Of a stretch of DNA of 64,000 bases, positions 10,085 to 25,000 are shown in pieces. The DNA is from Trichopria drosophilae (Eukaryota; Arthropoda; Insecta; Hymenoptera; Diapriidae), in the NCBI GenBank assembly GCA_030407085.1, contig CM059587.1:30911001-30975000 (forward strand). Direction: 5' to 3'. The stretch's first letter is position 1, and each line of letters begins with the position of its first letter. The notes beneath the pieces are model-generated. The model made no database searches. It saw only the letters and a list, made by a program, of their open reading frames with translations, and was not told the origin of the DNA. The position numbers and the translations under genes were made by a program.

Positions 10085-13000
10085 CTGTAACAGGGGAAAA
10101 GGTAATGTATTAACCCATTAAGTCAAAGAGGTCTGTATAATGGTGCCCTTTTACGTCTTTTTTTATCGTCATATATTTCGTGTTTGATGCAAAATACCAT
10201 TTGAGGCCCACATTTCAAGGGATATACTAATTATTTCAAAGTGTATGGTGCAGATAATTTTTGGGGTCGCTGATTCCCAATCCGATGTCAGTTTTTCGAA
10301 ATTCAAAATGGCGGTTCCAATATGGCGAACACCATTTTTTAAATTTAAGACAAATTCATCAAAATCTATAGTGTAGGGTTTTCTTGGCCGCTGATTCGCT
10401 CGAAAACCATTGAATATAGTTTTTCACGAACTTTTCTCAAATTTGTACAATGTAGTCAGTCATATTGGACCCTTCACTTTCAATTTCGAAAAACTGACAT
10501 CAAATTCGTAATCAGCGACCTCGAAAGCCCCCCGAGTACTGATTTTTGTTGAACTTTACTTAAGTTTTCAAAATTTTGTCCGCCATACTGGATCCACCAT
10601 TTTTAATTTCGAAACATTGATATCGGATTCATAATCAGTGGTAACAAATATAACCGAAAACGTAAGTAATAATAATTAAAACTACATGTTTACAGCCGAA
10701 TTAATCATGTAAAAAGTGATATTGTTAATCGTAAATTTGTTTATAACAAAAACAATAAAATTACTGAAAGTAATGTACAATTCAAAAATATAAACTCTTA
10801 AAAATGCAACAAAAAGTGGAGTATTAGGAATAAATAGGAAAATATGACCAAAATGAGAAGGGTAAAGCTGAAACTGACGCCACTTTAGTGGCGTCTGGGT
10901 CTCAAAGGATTAAAGAGATACTTAAACTTTAGAAGAATAATTATATTTTGTGTATCTACGATTGTTTACAATTGTTACAAATAAAAATATCCACAAAAGC
11001 CAGTATTTTTGTAAATCTATTTCGTTAACGGAGAAAGGAATATGCCCGTCATCGAGATGGAACCTCCAAAACTGATAAATTCGGTTATAGTATAATAAGA
11101 GCTAACACCTAATATCAAATTTGAATGTTTTATCATGTGAAAATGTTTCAAAAATCGTTGTTGAAACCGCTGATACGTATAGAAAAATTCAGTAATCTAA
11201 GTAGTAACAGACTGTTTATACTAAGAATGCGGACTATTACTACTTAGATCACTGCTTTTTTCTATATAAAAATCCGCGACATCAACAACCACAGCAGTGT
11301 TGAACGGTTAAACGGTTTAAAGTAGTACATCCTCAAATTAGTTGTAAAAATATCGTTCCATACAAGGGATTACACGGTTGGTTCTCGAAACGAGTCGAAT
11401 TTAGCTTTATCGAGTTGATTATCTTTTTTTAACTTGTCATTGAATGCTCAGTTCTTGGATTATGTCTTGTTTAATAAAAATATTATAATGGTCCCCAACT
11501 TTTTCGATTTTGAATTGAATATTTAAAGAAATTCAAATTCTCGACGTTATAGACTGTTAGCCAACTGAAACGAATGAAACAAACATAATTATCTTATACT
11601 TATTAGAAAATACATCATTCCTGTACAGAATTTATTCCCTTATCAAAAAATGTTGAGGGAATGACGAAACGAAACAAAATTACCAGAAGCTTATAAACAT
11701 AACCTCTTACCTCTTACTTTCTTACGAATTGTGTACAGTACTTTATTACTACCGAAAACGTATACAAATATGCTATGTTTATTAAGTGAAAAAGTGCTTA
11801 CTTTTTGATTAGATAACATGACGGAATGAAAATGTAATATTCAAAAAAAGTTATCGTCAAAATAGTTTCAACAAAACATTCTTTCTTCAACCGCCGGCTA
11901 TCATTTATGTTTGTCAAGGCTAATGTCTCTAACTAAAAAAAAATACAGTGGAGCTTGATAAACCTTTAAATTTTTCTCCAATGAAACTATTTTAAAACGG
12001 TCAGGGATTGATTGATTTTTTACGGACAAATTTTGAATTATAGTTAAAAATATTTTCAATCTCATTTTTTAAAGTATAAGCTCATGTACATACAGTCAGC
12101 GCTATCCTATATGGCTAAAAAATAAGATAACAAACAATAACTAAGGACTTTATAAAATAAGAGGTTAATTACGAAAATAAAATGATAACAAATTGAAAAT
12201 CGATAATAATAAAAATTTGTAACTCCAAGTAGAAAAAAGTAGTAAGAATGTCAAGTAACCTGAAATAGTAACCTTGGAGCAACAACTTCTCTCGTTCTAC
12301 TAACTATATGTATTTTTCCGTGTAGAAAAAATAAACTTTCAAAGCAGAAAATACTAGTAAAATTTCTATTGGAATTGTGATTTTACACAGATTCTAGTAA
12401 AATTGTAAAATACTGAGAATTAAATTCCAACGGCTTTATTTAGATTACGTATTACGGTATGAAACAAAGAATAAGATCTGTTAAAAATATACCGAGCAAC
12501 GTAAAAAGAACCCAAAATTCGGACAATGTATTTTAAATATGTTATTAGCGGGAACCGACATCAAAGTATGTCCAGTTTCATTCTAATGTGAATATTTTTT
12601 ACTAGGAAATGATATTAACTTCAAGCATTTGTTGTCATTCGATGTTGATTTGAAGTTTGAATAAGGATGTTTTGTCTAAATTTTTCTAAGTTTTTGTTAT
12701 GAATTTGGCGAAAAAAAGTCACATATGGTTTTATCATTTTGACTATTTTCCGAATATTTTCATGGCACGATTGTTATCTTTAAGCGAACAAAATATTTGC
12801 TGGCCGTTGTTGGATACAATTTTTCTTAATTATTGAAATAAAAAATTATCGCTTATGGCTGAGTCGACAACTTTTCATAAATAAATCCCACATGGGGGAA
12901 TATTCATAGGGGGATTTTAAAATTCGGTTAAATAGATTGAAAATTAAGGCATATTACACCAACTTACTCTAGCGACTTCCTTGGGAACTTGAATTTTGCC

Positions 13001-16000
13001 CATTTCGCCGGTAGAATCCATCCTGGAGGCTTCGTTCACAGTATTACCCCATATGTCAAATACGGGTTTCCTAGCTCCGATAACACCTCCCACCAGAGGG
13101 CCGCAGCTGATGCCAACCCTTAGGTCAAAGTTGTTGAACGAGTGAATATTCACGTCCTCCAGACGTTGTCTCATAGCCACTGCGTAGTCTACCAGTCTAC
13201 ACAAGTGCTCCATATCGTCTACTTTTTTCTAAATGACAGTATAGTTTCTCATCGCAATTGTAGAAGCACAATCCTTAATAATAAAGTAAGTCAAAATGGA
13301 ATAATGAGTAATGGAGTCCTTTCAAATAAATAAAAATTGAACTTAGTTTTCGTAACTTGAAAGAACCCAAATTTCAAACTCTTCATAATTAACAATTTAT
13401 GCTTCAAAAGTACACTATAAAAATAAAGACAATCTAAATGTATGACAATGCTATAAATAATATGAAAAATAATAACAAGAATTAAAATTGCGACCGATAT
13501 CAATATTTACATGTTGTGAGGGATTCAGGCCTGATGCTGCCATGTATGTGGCACCAACAGTTTTTACTTTCTCGATGCAGTGAAACCGCGTCTCGTCCAG
13601 TAATTCATCAAAGTCAGCTAGAAATTTCAAAAATGAATACTGTAATGTTTAATCTTTTTACTTTGAATGTTTCAAACAAGACCTACTATTAGAATAAATA
13701 ACACACCTATTATCTCGTTCAGCAGTCGAATACACTCCATCCCTTTGTTGACATCTTCAGAATAAAATTCGGTAAAGTTCGGTACGCTGGCGAACATCAC
13801 TCCAACTTTGTCACGTGATTGTGAGTACAATTCCTGGAGATATGCATAAATAAATCTTTAATCAAATTACTAGTTACTTAACAGAGACAAACACAACCAT
13901 TAATTCGTTTAAACTCAAAATGTTTAGGGGACATTCTCAGTCAACTCGAAGAAATCCGCAAGAAAACTGAAAATCTGCAAATTGTTTGGAAGTTTTTTTA
14001 TACGATAAAAATACTGAGAAATTTAGATTAAATAACAATTTCTTAAATCTTTTACAATTTTTTTTTCTTTTTTTTAATGTAACTTTGGCCGAAATTGATA
14101 TAACAAAAAATTCGATAGCACTGAAAGATGTATCAACAAATTTGTTATCTATTTTTGGAAATTTTGTGGATTATTTGGAATTCTCAGGATGAGCATTTTT
14201 TACCATTAGAAAAAAAAACAGTAAAAATCTCATAAAATTTTCGAAGCAGAAACCGTACTGAAAATTTGCATCAAGAGTCAAAAGAGGTCAAGTGCACAGC
14301 TAGGCTGACTTAATGTCCCTTACCCAGGTTATTCTAAATTAAAATGGTTTATTGCTAATTTAAGTAATGATAAATATTTCAAAATTCAAGAATGTGATAT
14401 TTTTAGTGTACCTCGGGTGCACGATCCGCTGTAAGAAAATGATTGGCCACGTGATCGGGCAGAATATTTTTTAACAGCTGCATGTTATTGTGTCTCGACT
14501 CAATCATATCTGACAGTTCTCTTTCAGCCTGCTGTTTCCAGAGAAAATCGAGCCTCGAAGTTACTTCGACTAAACGTCCATGATAAGTCACCATGACCAG
14601 GAAGATCACCAAGAATATTAGCATTTGGGCAGATAACGGAATTGCTGTTCTAAAAGAAAGAAAAATAGTACAATTCTTCTGAAATTTGTTGTGAATATAA
14701 ATAAATATATTTTGTTTATGTATAAAAGCATAATGCCACTCAGGGTTGTGACATTTTCTGCATTACTCCAGTATTAATAAAATATATCTGTACCTGTGAA
14801 TATTCAAACTCAACCGTAAAAGTATTTTAACTCTTTTCGGTATAGTGGGATAGAATCTATGTATACCGAATGTATAGGTACTCTTCCCCGCTTTTAAAAC
14901 TTTTTCGTCGATTTCTTTGTTTCTTTTTATATTTTCAATACAGATTCGAACGTAAAATTACATGAAAGTTGTAAATATTTTCAGAGAATTTGTTCATATA
15001 AATAAACAAATACTTAAAAAGTTGTCAATTTTTTCAGAAAAAATATATTATTATTAAAGTACTTAGGCAATTTCCGTGAAATATTGTATGCAGGGATTTT
15101 TGGAATCTTTGATCACAAATCTGGTCTCAAATTCACAAAATTCAAAATGGCGGATGCAAGATGGCGTATCGAAATGTGAAAAGTTACTTGATCAAACTGA
15201 AATTGGGTACACGTTGGCATTCGTGGTCACAGATCATGAATCTGGCGTCAGATTTGCAAAATTAAAAAACGATGGATTACAAAGTATAATTTTTCGTGAA
15301 CCAAGATGAAACCGGGAATTCTGAGGTAAAAATTGATAGGGATTAGTTATTGGGCAAACCGATCGATTTCAGAATTATTAGATTCAATTTGGAGGTTCCA
15401 ATTGCTGTCTCCATTTTTATTTATGTTTATTTTTTTTTTGTATTCCATCGATTTTTTGTTGTCTTTTTTTTCTCATCTTGAAGTTTGCAAATTTGAGGCC
15501 TGATGCGTGATCAGCGACGTAAAAAACTCACGAGTACCCAAATTCAGTTTGATCAAGTATCTTTTTATATTTCGGTCCGCCATTCGTGATCAGCGGCCCC
15601 AAAAATTCTCAAGTAACAAATTTAAACTATTTTCCGTGTAAAGAAAAATGTTTACTTCAAAGCGTTAACTCTTTTACTCATGGCTGGATAAAGGGGTTTT
15701 TATACCGGAAAAATGTAGTAAAGAGTGCCTAAAATATTTGAATGATATGATGATAAATGTTTACTATTTTAATCATAAAATATCCAAGATGATGGCAGAT
15801 TTAGAAATAACTTTTCAAACAAAGAAGCATATACAAAAATGGACTAAAATATAAAAAATGTAACAAATAAAGAAACAAGTAAAATATACAACAAAATTAT
15901 TCCTCATACAAACCCCACGTCTCTGCGGTTAGAATCGGACGACATTGCTTGGTAATCAATGGCTAAGGATGTTTTGCTAATGGTTACAAAAATGAGCAAT

Positions 16001-19000
16001 ACAATGTCCATCATGTTGGGCCGATCATTTTTAAATAATTCCCAAATTCTAAAACCGTACTGTATACATCAAATCAGAGAGTTTCTTGCAATAGTTTTGT
16101 CAAAATTTGTAAATACTTATTTTTTGTCATTTTTATGTCGCCATTCGAAAGAGCACCGCCGAAAATATTTGTTTGTCGCACTCATTAAATGGCAACAGTG
16201 CAAACTCAAATTCCGGAATTTTATCCTATAGAAGCGTTAATGGATCAGAAAGACTGTTTTAAATACGATGTCACTTTCAACGGTTGTCCAAAAATTATTA
16301 ATCAGTGGTTTTCGGAACCACTCATTACGATACATACTGCCATTTCATTTTATCTCAACTTTTTAAAAACTTCATAATGTTCCGCTAGTATTTTGTAACG
16401 TTTTTAGCGTTTCATTCACCTTGATATGTACACGTAATTGTAATCTGATCAATTATTTCGGATATGCCATATTTAATCTTAAAAGTTAGCATTCCAATTG
16501 CCACCAGCGAGCAAAACAAATTGTACTATACTGACTCTCGAAAACAAAGAAATATTTTCAATTATTTTTCACCATATTAGTCCAACCATTTCAAATATTT
16601 ATATTTGAAATGAATGACACCAAAATCAATAAATACAATAAACTTTAACAGAAAAATACAATTTTTTGTTATTTAATTAATTGCTTGACTGAGAACATTG
16701 ATTGTTTGTAAAAATGTATCTTATTATACCTTATTTAAAAAAACAGAAAATTAAAAATACATACGCATCGTCTTCTTCTTCAACGGTGGTTGAAAATAGA
16801 TTTTCTGCTATCACAAGGATGAGAACGGTGTAAACCAACACGATCATCGTCGCTAACGCTGTTTTAACTAAGTAGTATAGCTTCAAAGCCGAAGCCAATG
16901 CAATCAAGCACAGTCCCCAAGTGAAAACTATGTATTCTGGCCTTAGACAGTCCCTTTCTTCAAAGATTTCTTCAACTGTTGAATTGTCGGTCCCTGTTTC
17001 TTCTGGAGTTGAGAGAATTTTTCTCAACGACATGAAGTTCATCGACTCATGTTCCCGTTCGTGCCGTTTCTTTGCGTGTCTTATCCGATGATTGGACTCA
17101 TGGTGATTTTCGTATTCGTGATGATGATAATGATGCTGTTGATTTAAATTAAAAAAAAATTAAATATCTATATATATAATAATTTTATTAAAATAATTGT
17201 CGTCAAATGGAACTTAGTCTAATTGCATTCTTTATATCTTATGTGTGAATGTCGAGCTCGAGCTGACTTTATATTTATTGGCAGAAATGATAGCTCGTTG
17301 GGTTATTTTTTAAGGGGACTGGAAGTGTTCCATGAGTGTAACTTTATATATTTTGAATGTCCGATGCACGTCTCCGTTTTTTTCAAGGTTTATATAATCT
17401 TAATTTTATTATGGGGTTTGAAGAACCATTTTCAAAATACGTTAAAAAAAGAATCTTATGTAACTCTTTATTTAATAACTATAACGGACATTCGTTATAT
17501 TTTTAAGCATACCCAACGAATTCTTCCAGAATTCTTCTTTCATAAAAGCATTCAAGAAGTATTCTTTTAGAATATTTAAAAAATGTTGTATGCTTATGGG
17601 AATTGCCTAATTCGTGGACATTTCTGCTATATAAGCAGATTTAAACTACTTAATTTAGCCAGAAAATGGTCTTTCTACACTCAAAACTGGATTGAATTTC
17701 CACCAGGGCATTTTCACTATATTTTCGAACAAACTTCATAACATCAAATTCATTCGATATAAATTAATGGTAATTTCTTATTATTATATTAAAAAAATTT
17801 CTATATGTTGATATACACTTAATTTTAGTTTTTTAAAATGTTATTATTAGGTTACTCCGAAGTTATTTTGATCTGTATTTGCGAAATTTAAGGCTGAAGT
17901 TGGGATGGAGGGAGATTTATTTATCTCCCGAATTCTAGGACAAAAACTAAAATTTCGAAATACAAATATAAAGTAGTCAAAAAAAGTTTGGGGTAAAAAT
18001 TTTGTTCGACATGGATTTTCTCTAAATTTCTGTTTAAAGCATTTGCAGATGAGTAGTTCATTTTGGCTACAAGTGAAATAAGTCATTGTATCTCGAGAAG
18101 TTTTGAAGGGATTCGTTACTATGGTTTGACACTTTTCTCCGAGTACTAAAATAGCGGCGAAATGACTAGATGCTCATTCGTGGAATGTCCTATAAATAGT
18201 ATACTTCTTTATACAGAAAAGTACAAATTTCGAAATGTTTCCAAAATGACTAATATTTTGAAATGTATTGTCTCACACGAATTTTGCTTTTCCTTTTCCT
18301 TTTTTGTCGACGATACGTGCTAGCACATTATAGGAGACAGAATATTGGCAAAAGAGTTAATCATTTTAATACAAATTGTTTTTGGCGTTTCTAGGCGTCT
18401 CATCATTTTCTTTCATGTTTAAATTAAAAAAAAAACAAAAAAAAAAACGTTACTGTTGGAAAAATTACTATACATGTACATTTCGTATTGAGCAATAGTT
18501 ACTAATATGCTAATGTTTTATTTTATTGAAAATCTATTTTCATAAAACTTCTCTTGTACAAATAGAAATATGATTATATAATCTAGAAGTGTAATTGCAA
18601 TCCTAACGAGGTCAATCGAAGTAATGAAAGTTTAAATGCAAGGGGAAAGGAATTAAAATGAAATTCATGTACAAGAATCAAAATTATTTTTAGTAGAAAT
18701 AGAATCAATAATATGACGAGTCTTTTTGCGAAGGAATTGTATCACAATAGTACATTACCTAATAAGGATGTAAAGTTCCCGCGCGTGTGTACAAAAGCAT
18801 ATACTTTACACCCATGTTAGGTATCCTATTTTTTGTAATTGCGTGCATAAAGAGAGTGTGGAAAGTTTTGATGCCTGCTTGAGTGCGTAAAGTAAACTTC
18901 ACGCATGACCGATCACTTTACGAAGATCGTCGTCGGGAGTGCGTAAAAGTTTACTTTAGGCGCGAAAGATAGGCATCAAAAGTACTTTACAAACGAAGTT

Positions 19001-22000
19001 TACGCACGCAATTACGAAAAGCAATTTTTTGCGTTACATAAAGATACAAAATATTCTGTTTAATGAAATTTCCATAGAAGGCAAATGCAGAGATTTAAGG
19101 AGTGAGAAAGGGTTAGAAAGTAGAGATAATCGAAATTACTGTTGATCAATTGATCTTTTTAATTTTTATATTATGTGCATAATTTTATTTCTTTCTTAAT
19201 ATGCGTCTAAAAATTAGCAGTAATTGATTATTTATTTAATTTTATAAAAAATACGATCATTTTAATTTACAGTTTAATTAAAAATAATTACGCTTTAACA
19301 CAATTTGTTATCATCTTGTAAAGGTTAACTAAAACCTGGTGTACCGCAGAAGTACGACTAGATAAGAGGAATCTTAATTATGAAGGCAATTTATCAGGCA
19401 AGCGTCTGATTTATTTGGTACAAGTACCGCAGGAAGTGTTAGCTAGTTGTACGCGAGTAACATTTAAAATTTAATAATTCAGTATGGTGGATACACCAAC
19501 ATAAACTAAAAATTTACTTTAATAACCGCGTGCAATTTTGAAATTAAGTGTTGAAATAATTGTATGACACACTTGAACAATCATGTCACTGATGTCTATT
19601 AAAAGTATTCATTATACATAATGGAGCAGGATATCTTAGTACTTTATGATCACTGATGTCAGATCAACAGGTATTTTACTAACAGATTCTTCAAAATTGA
19701 TATAAGTACTTGTGATAAAGTATAATTACAGTTATAATTTTGAATAAAAGTTTGTGCATCAAACGAGTTTAATAATAAGAAAAGTATTTTGAAAATACGT
19801 ACCCTGCCAACGCGTCTTCTTGACGTCTCTTCGATCCTCTCTGGAAGAGATTCAAGATCAAAGAACAATCGATCCAAATTGACATTGTTAGGAAAGACTT
19901 CTGGAGTACTGGTTGAATTTTCAATTTTGGCCGATCCATTTGAGACTACGGCGTCGATAGGTCGATTTCGAACAATCGGACACGCTACCACACTCACAAC
20001 CGACGTTAACGCCATTAATGTGATTACACTGCAGATAAAAATCGTCCGCCTTTGTTTATTATGAACTAACATCGATGAGGAATGCTGCAGAAAAATCGGC
20101 AAACTTTTAAACTCGTCGGCCATCACTAAAATCGATGAAGCAATCAAGATGAACGTCGTAAAGGACAGGGAGATCAGTAGCGTAGTGCATCTGTAAAGAA
20201 AAAATAATTCTTGTTTATTTAACTGATATTTATGTTTTAAGATTTAATGTAAAACTTTCAAAATGTACCAAGTGCAATTGAAAATTGAAAACATATTAAT
20301 ATGACTGCATTTTGATTTCAGGTAATATTTTCTTCGATCTTACTTTGGTCATTGTCGTTGAAACATAAATTTTGTACAAATAATGTATAGTCGAACTATT
20401 ACATTAATGACGGAATTAAAAAATAAGCATTTCTATATCATGGTATTGTTTTATTACCTATTAAAGTTTATGAGGGTATTCATAGCATATTTTAGTAAAT
20501 CTTTGTATTTTGGTGTTTTCTTGTTCCAGAAATTTATAAATAAAAAATTATTGTCGTTTATAAACTATGATATTGCAGGAAAAATTGAGGCGTTGGTGTG
20601 CAAAACCTGCCAAGTCCGTTTTATTCAGTTTTGAGAAAAACGCAGAAAACTATTTGCCGCTAACATTGGAAAGATAGCAGATTCATAAGTGTACAGCTCA
20701 ATTTTAAAGGGTAAAAATTGTGTTTTTGCATATACACAATCTTTAAACATTCAAAGAACTATATGTATGTTTATATGATTATCTCAGTTTTTTATTTTTT
20801 TGGACTTGGCAGGTGTTGCACCCCAGCGCTCCAATTATAATAATTGGAAAAAAGAAAATTTAAGGTAAGGGAGTGGAAAAGACAATAAGGAATAATTATG
20901 TTTATTTGAAAAAATTATAAGTTTTTCGTCTGAAAATCACGTTTTTTACAGCTTTTCAGGATGGTAACTTCAAAACGTCCTATCGTCAATTTTTAATAGC
21001 ATATTCGTAATATTTGTGAAAAGTAGTATAGTGTACTTTTCGTTAGTTCAAAGCCCGTTTTTCGAATGTTTACCCATGTTTTATTCGTGAGTCAGAATAA
21101 TTCGATATTATCCTCTAAGCAATGTACATCATTTAGTAAAGATTGAATATTCATATCTATTGAAACACTGAATAAAATACTTTGCTACAGCTACGTTGGC
21201 TGCACAAAATAAGTGGAGAAACAACAGAAAACGCAATGTAAAAAATGATGAAAATATCTAATCATTCTTGTTTATTCTAACGAAATCTATGTAAGTTTGT
21301 AGAAAAACTAATTAAATAAGTAAGTTAAATTCCTGTATATTTTAGTATTAGCGCTTATTACTTTTTTTTATACCGAACCATATATATACGTAAACAAAAA
21401 GCGCTGCACTCCAGTTTCTGTTGAATGTACTTGTTGGGCTTTAAGTCTTTATTTCACATGACAACTAATCACACGATAAAATAGAACACGACAATAATTG
21501 ATCGCACGAGAAAATATCACATGGACAAATAACCATAAACAAAAATATAACTGCGACAAAAAATCAACTCAAAAAAGTGAACATTATACAGGGAAATTCA
21601 TGCCAGCCTTTTGTCGCCGCTGTTTTGGCGTTAGGACATTTTGGCCCCCCTGGTTTGGCGCCGGGTGTTTTGGCTTCGCCGTTTTGGCATCTGACTATTT
21701 GACCCTCTTTATTGCCACTAGAATTATTTAAAATAAATATTCGTTTAGTATAATAAGGGAAGCGGAGAAATGCCAACGTACTAATAATGCATACATGAAA
21801 TGCACAGGGAATTTTTTTAATGTGTGGTATTTTGTCGATGTGATATTTAATCATTGTGATTATTGTAATTGTACATACGATAATTGTTGTAATTTGACAT
21901 ACGATATCAATCGATATGTCTGAAAAAAGTTTACTGTCGTAAAGTCCAAACTACAAACTGACTCCGACACTCCGAGTGGTTATCCATTTCTTTTAATCAA

Positions 22001-25000
22001 TACACGTTTAGGTTATGTTTCAAACTATACCTTCCGATCACGATTAGAAACACTTGTAGCTCCGCAGAAGAGTTATAGGTTTAATGTTTTTTTTCAACTC
22101 TAAAAAACGACTGAAAAATTTGAAAATAAAGTTTGTTGCAGTGCATAAATTAGTAATTTGAATTTATCATATAATACAGAAAATTGATGAATATTCTGAT
22201 TCCTTGTACTATTAAATAAATTAATTACTTTATTTGATAAATTGTACTCACTGTGGTAATATTAAAGCTTGGCATACAGCGATAAAAAGCCAAATAACGA
22301 AACAACAAATCATGTTCGACTTGAACATATCCTCTCGAAGTTGTCGAAACTAAAAAGTAGAAAATAAAAATGTTGTAAATTATTATAATATGTAGGTTAC
22401 AGAAATATAACTATAAAATATTCTTAACAAAATTCAAACATGATGGAACGATGTCATACTGTTTCTTTATTTGTGTGATTTTTTTTAATTGTGAGATTTA
22501 ATTAAAAAATGATGCGCAGGATATCGGGGTTCGAGTCTCGGTCGGGACTTTGTTTTTTTTTTTAATAAATGCAAAACGAATACTTTTCGGTCAGATTCTA
22601 TGTTACTATGGAATGAAATTCGTCTGTGTGGATTTTTTGGCCAGGAGAGAAAACATAAATATATTAATATTTGTATTGGATGTATTTTAGAAGGACTTAC
22701 TTTGGATTCGAGGCTTTCATCATTGTACCGTAATGTCCATGTATTTATGTTTGCTGTTCTCATTGTTTTGTTGCTTATAGAGTCAATACCAACGACACCT
22801 TTTGATTGTTTATCACTCATTGAACCGCCCGAGGCTTTTTCTGGTTTAATCGTGGTATTGTCGTCTTCCAGGTATTCAGATTCTAAGTTGCTCACAGATG
22901 TTGCACTATTTAACTAAAAGACGAAAACATCTTATTATATAATAATCTGTTATTTTACATTAGATAAAATGGGAAACCATAAATCTTGAATGTATTGAAG
23001 TGAAACTACGAATTCGGTTTCTTCAGAAACTATGAAGGATCAATACTGCTAAAAAATGATATTTTTTCTTTTAAAGTAATTAATTTTTTTAACAATTAAA
23101 AAAATAGTTAGCATAACTAACAAACTCGTTTAAAAGCGATCATTAGACATACAGATGTCGCATTTTTAAAAAATTCAGTGATCGTAACGGTCGACATTTT
23201 AAAAATTTTCAAAAAATATTTTATCAAGATATTTTTAAAACTTATATGTGTCGCATTTTTTCGGGACAACTTTGATGTTGCTGATATTAAATGAAGAAAT
23301 ACATCTAACTTATTTCGCTTATACTTATGTAATATAATAAAAGTGAGTCAATTCTAGCAATAGGATTAAGAATGATTGATAAAAAGGAATTATTCACAAA
23401 GTTGAACAAATAGTACTATACTCAAAAGCGAATAGTTTCCAATAATCCTGAATCGTTTTTCACTCGCTAGGGATTGTAGATATTGATAAATTACACCCAA
23501 TTGGTGTTTATTATAATCTAGTAAGTAATTTTTGAAATATTGTTTCAAGCTCCCACAGATAACTTACGTTTTCAAACGGAATTTCTGGGGTCCAGTCAGT
23601 TCCAATATCGTCATCGGGAGCAGAATTTGGTGCACTGTTCGCCAACAAGGAACTGCCAACTTTGAAGCTTTTTTTGTTATTTCTATTGGCCTCTTCCTCT
23701 GACCAAACTTTTGGTCTGGCCGATGGTCGTCTTCGAGATCGTAGAGGTTCGACCTGTTTTATCAAGTAAGTCATAACTTCGCGATCTTTTAAGTAATTGT
23801 CTCGGTCTACTCCATACCCAGGCTCTACTTCATAAGCGTCGTTAAGACAGTTCAGAGTATCTTCTGATATGTGAACACGCCTAGAAAACACAAATAAATG
23901 TTAGTAAACTATTTATTTATAGTGCAGTTATTATAGCACTTCACCTACTACAATAAGATTTAAATGTAAGAACGGTTGAATCATTCCTCTAATAAATGTA
24001 TCATTTAAAGATATGTGGGAAAATAGCTTCTCAAATAAATTATTAACATTTTTTAATGTCGAGGGTGTCAGAAAAAATTCAATAAATGAACCTTCACACT
24101 AAATACATCCAGGGTTTTAAAATCAAGTATTTCTAGCATAAGTCGATGAAATTCAGAGAAAAATAAATTAAACAAATTTTGTGACAGTTTTGTAGAACAT
24201 GATGTATATTCAATTAAGAATATTTTTTAATTCCACGCCAAGTAAAATATTTAGTAGAAATGAGATATCTTTCGTTCACATTTAATAAATGTGTCTTATT
24301 TATAATTATTGCGATAACTAATTATGTGATAATATGATTAATAATGATAATTAGTATTTTTTTGGTACTTTGCCGGAATGATGTTTTCACACGGAGAAAA
24401 ATGACTCCGCTGGATTAGCTGATTCATATCAGCTAAAATTTTCGGCTGGAATTGCCGAAAATATATGCAATTTTAGCTGTTTTGATTCCGCTAATGTAGC
24501 CTTAACCCTACTCAATTCGCGCTTAGCTCTAAATTTCCGCTACATTAGCAGATTTGTTCCGTTAAATTTGCGGACTTTTTCAGTAAATTTAGCTGAATTT
24601 TAAGAAACTTGAAAGTAGTATAGTTGTACCAAGAAGTGAGTCAACACATAAAAAAGTTGTTTTAAAACGATATTAACGAACCGAGTTCAGCCACTTTAAT
24701 AATCGTATTAATAAATCTTGAGAACAATATCTGACGATTGCTAATACAATAAATACACTGCTTTTTCAGTGCCAACGGCCTCAGATACCTTTAGAACATG
24801 TTTAAAACATCTGCAAAAACATTGGGTGTAACATTTTTTATATCTGCTTTCGTATCATGCTACTCTAGGGTATATTCAAGATCTTTGAAGAATATATTTT
24901 AAATTATCTCCAACGAAAAATAGCTTCGATAATAAAATAATGTCGATAATAAAATTACGGAAAGTTTACAGAAGCCTTTTAACCAATGAAAAGCCATTTT

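Larger units (their letters stand above)
10085..12967. other. Ac78C last intron
   Basis: This intron of about 2.9 kb has no coding signal. It holds an ATGGCGG inverted-repeat region (10215-10645) and one copy of a dispersed repeat with an internal hairpin (11055-11285). The rest is AT-rich unique-looking sequence. Confidence 0.7.

Noticed and set aside
9884..10090. Open frame on the + strand (68 codons) near the end of Ac78C
   Set aside because: It is the antisense shadow of the real terminal Ac78C exon on the reverse strand, whose product matches the end of C2 and the C2b tail.
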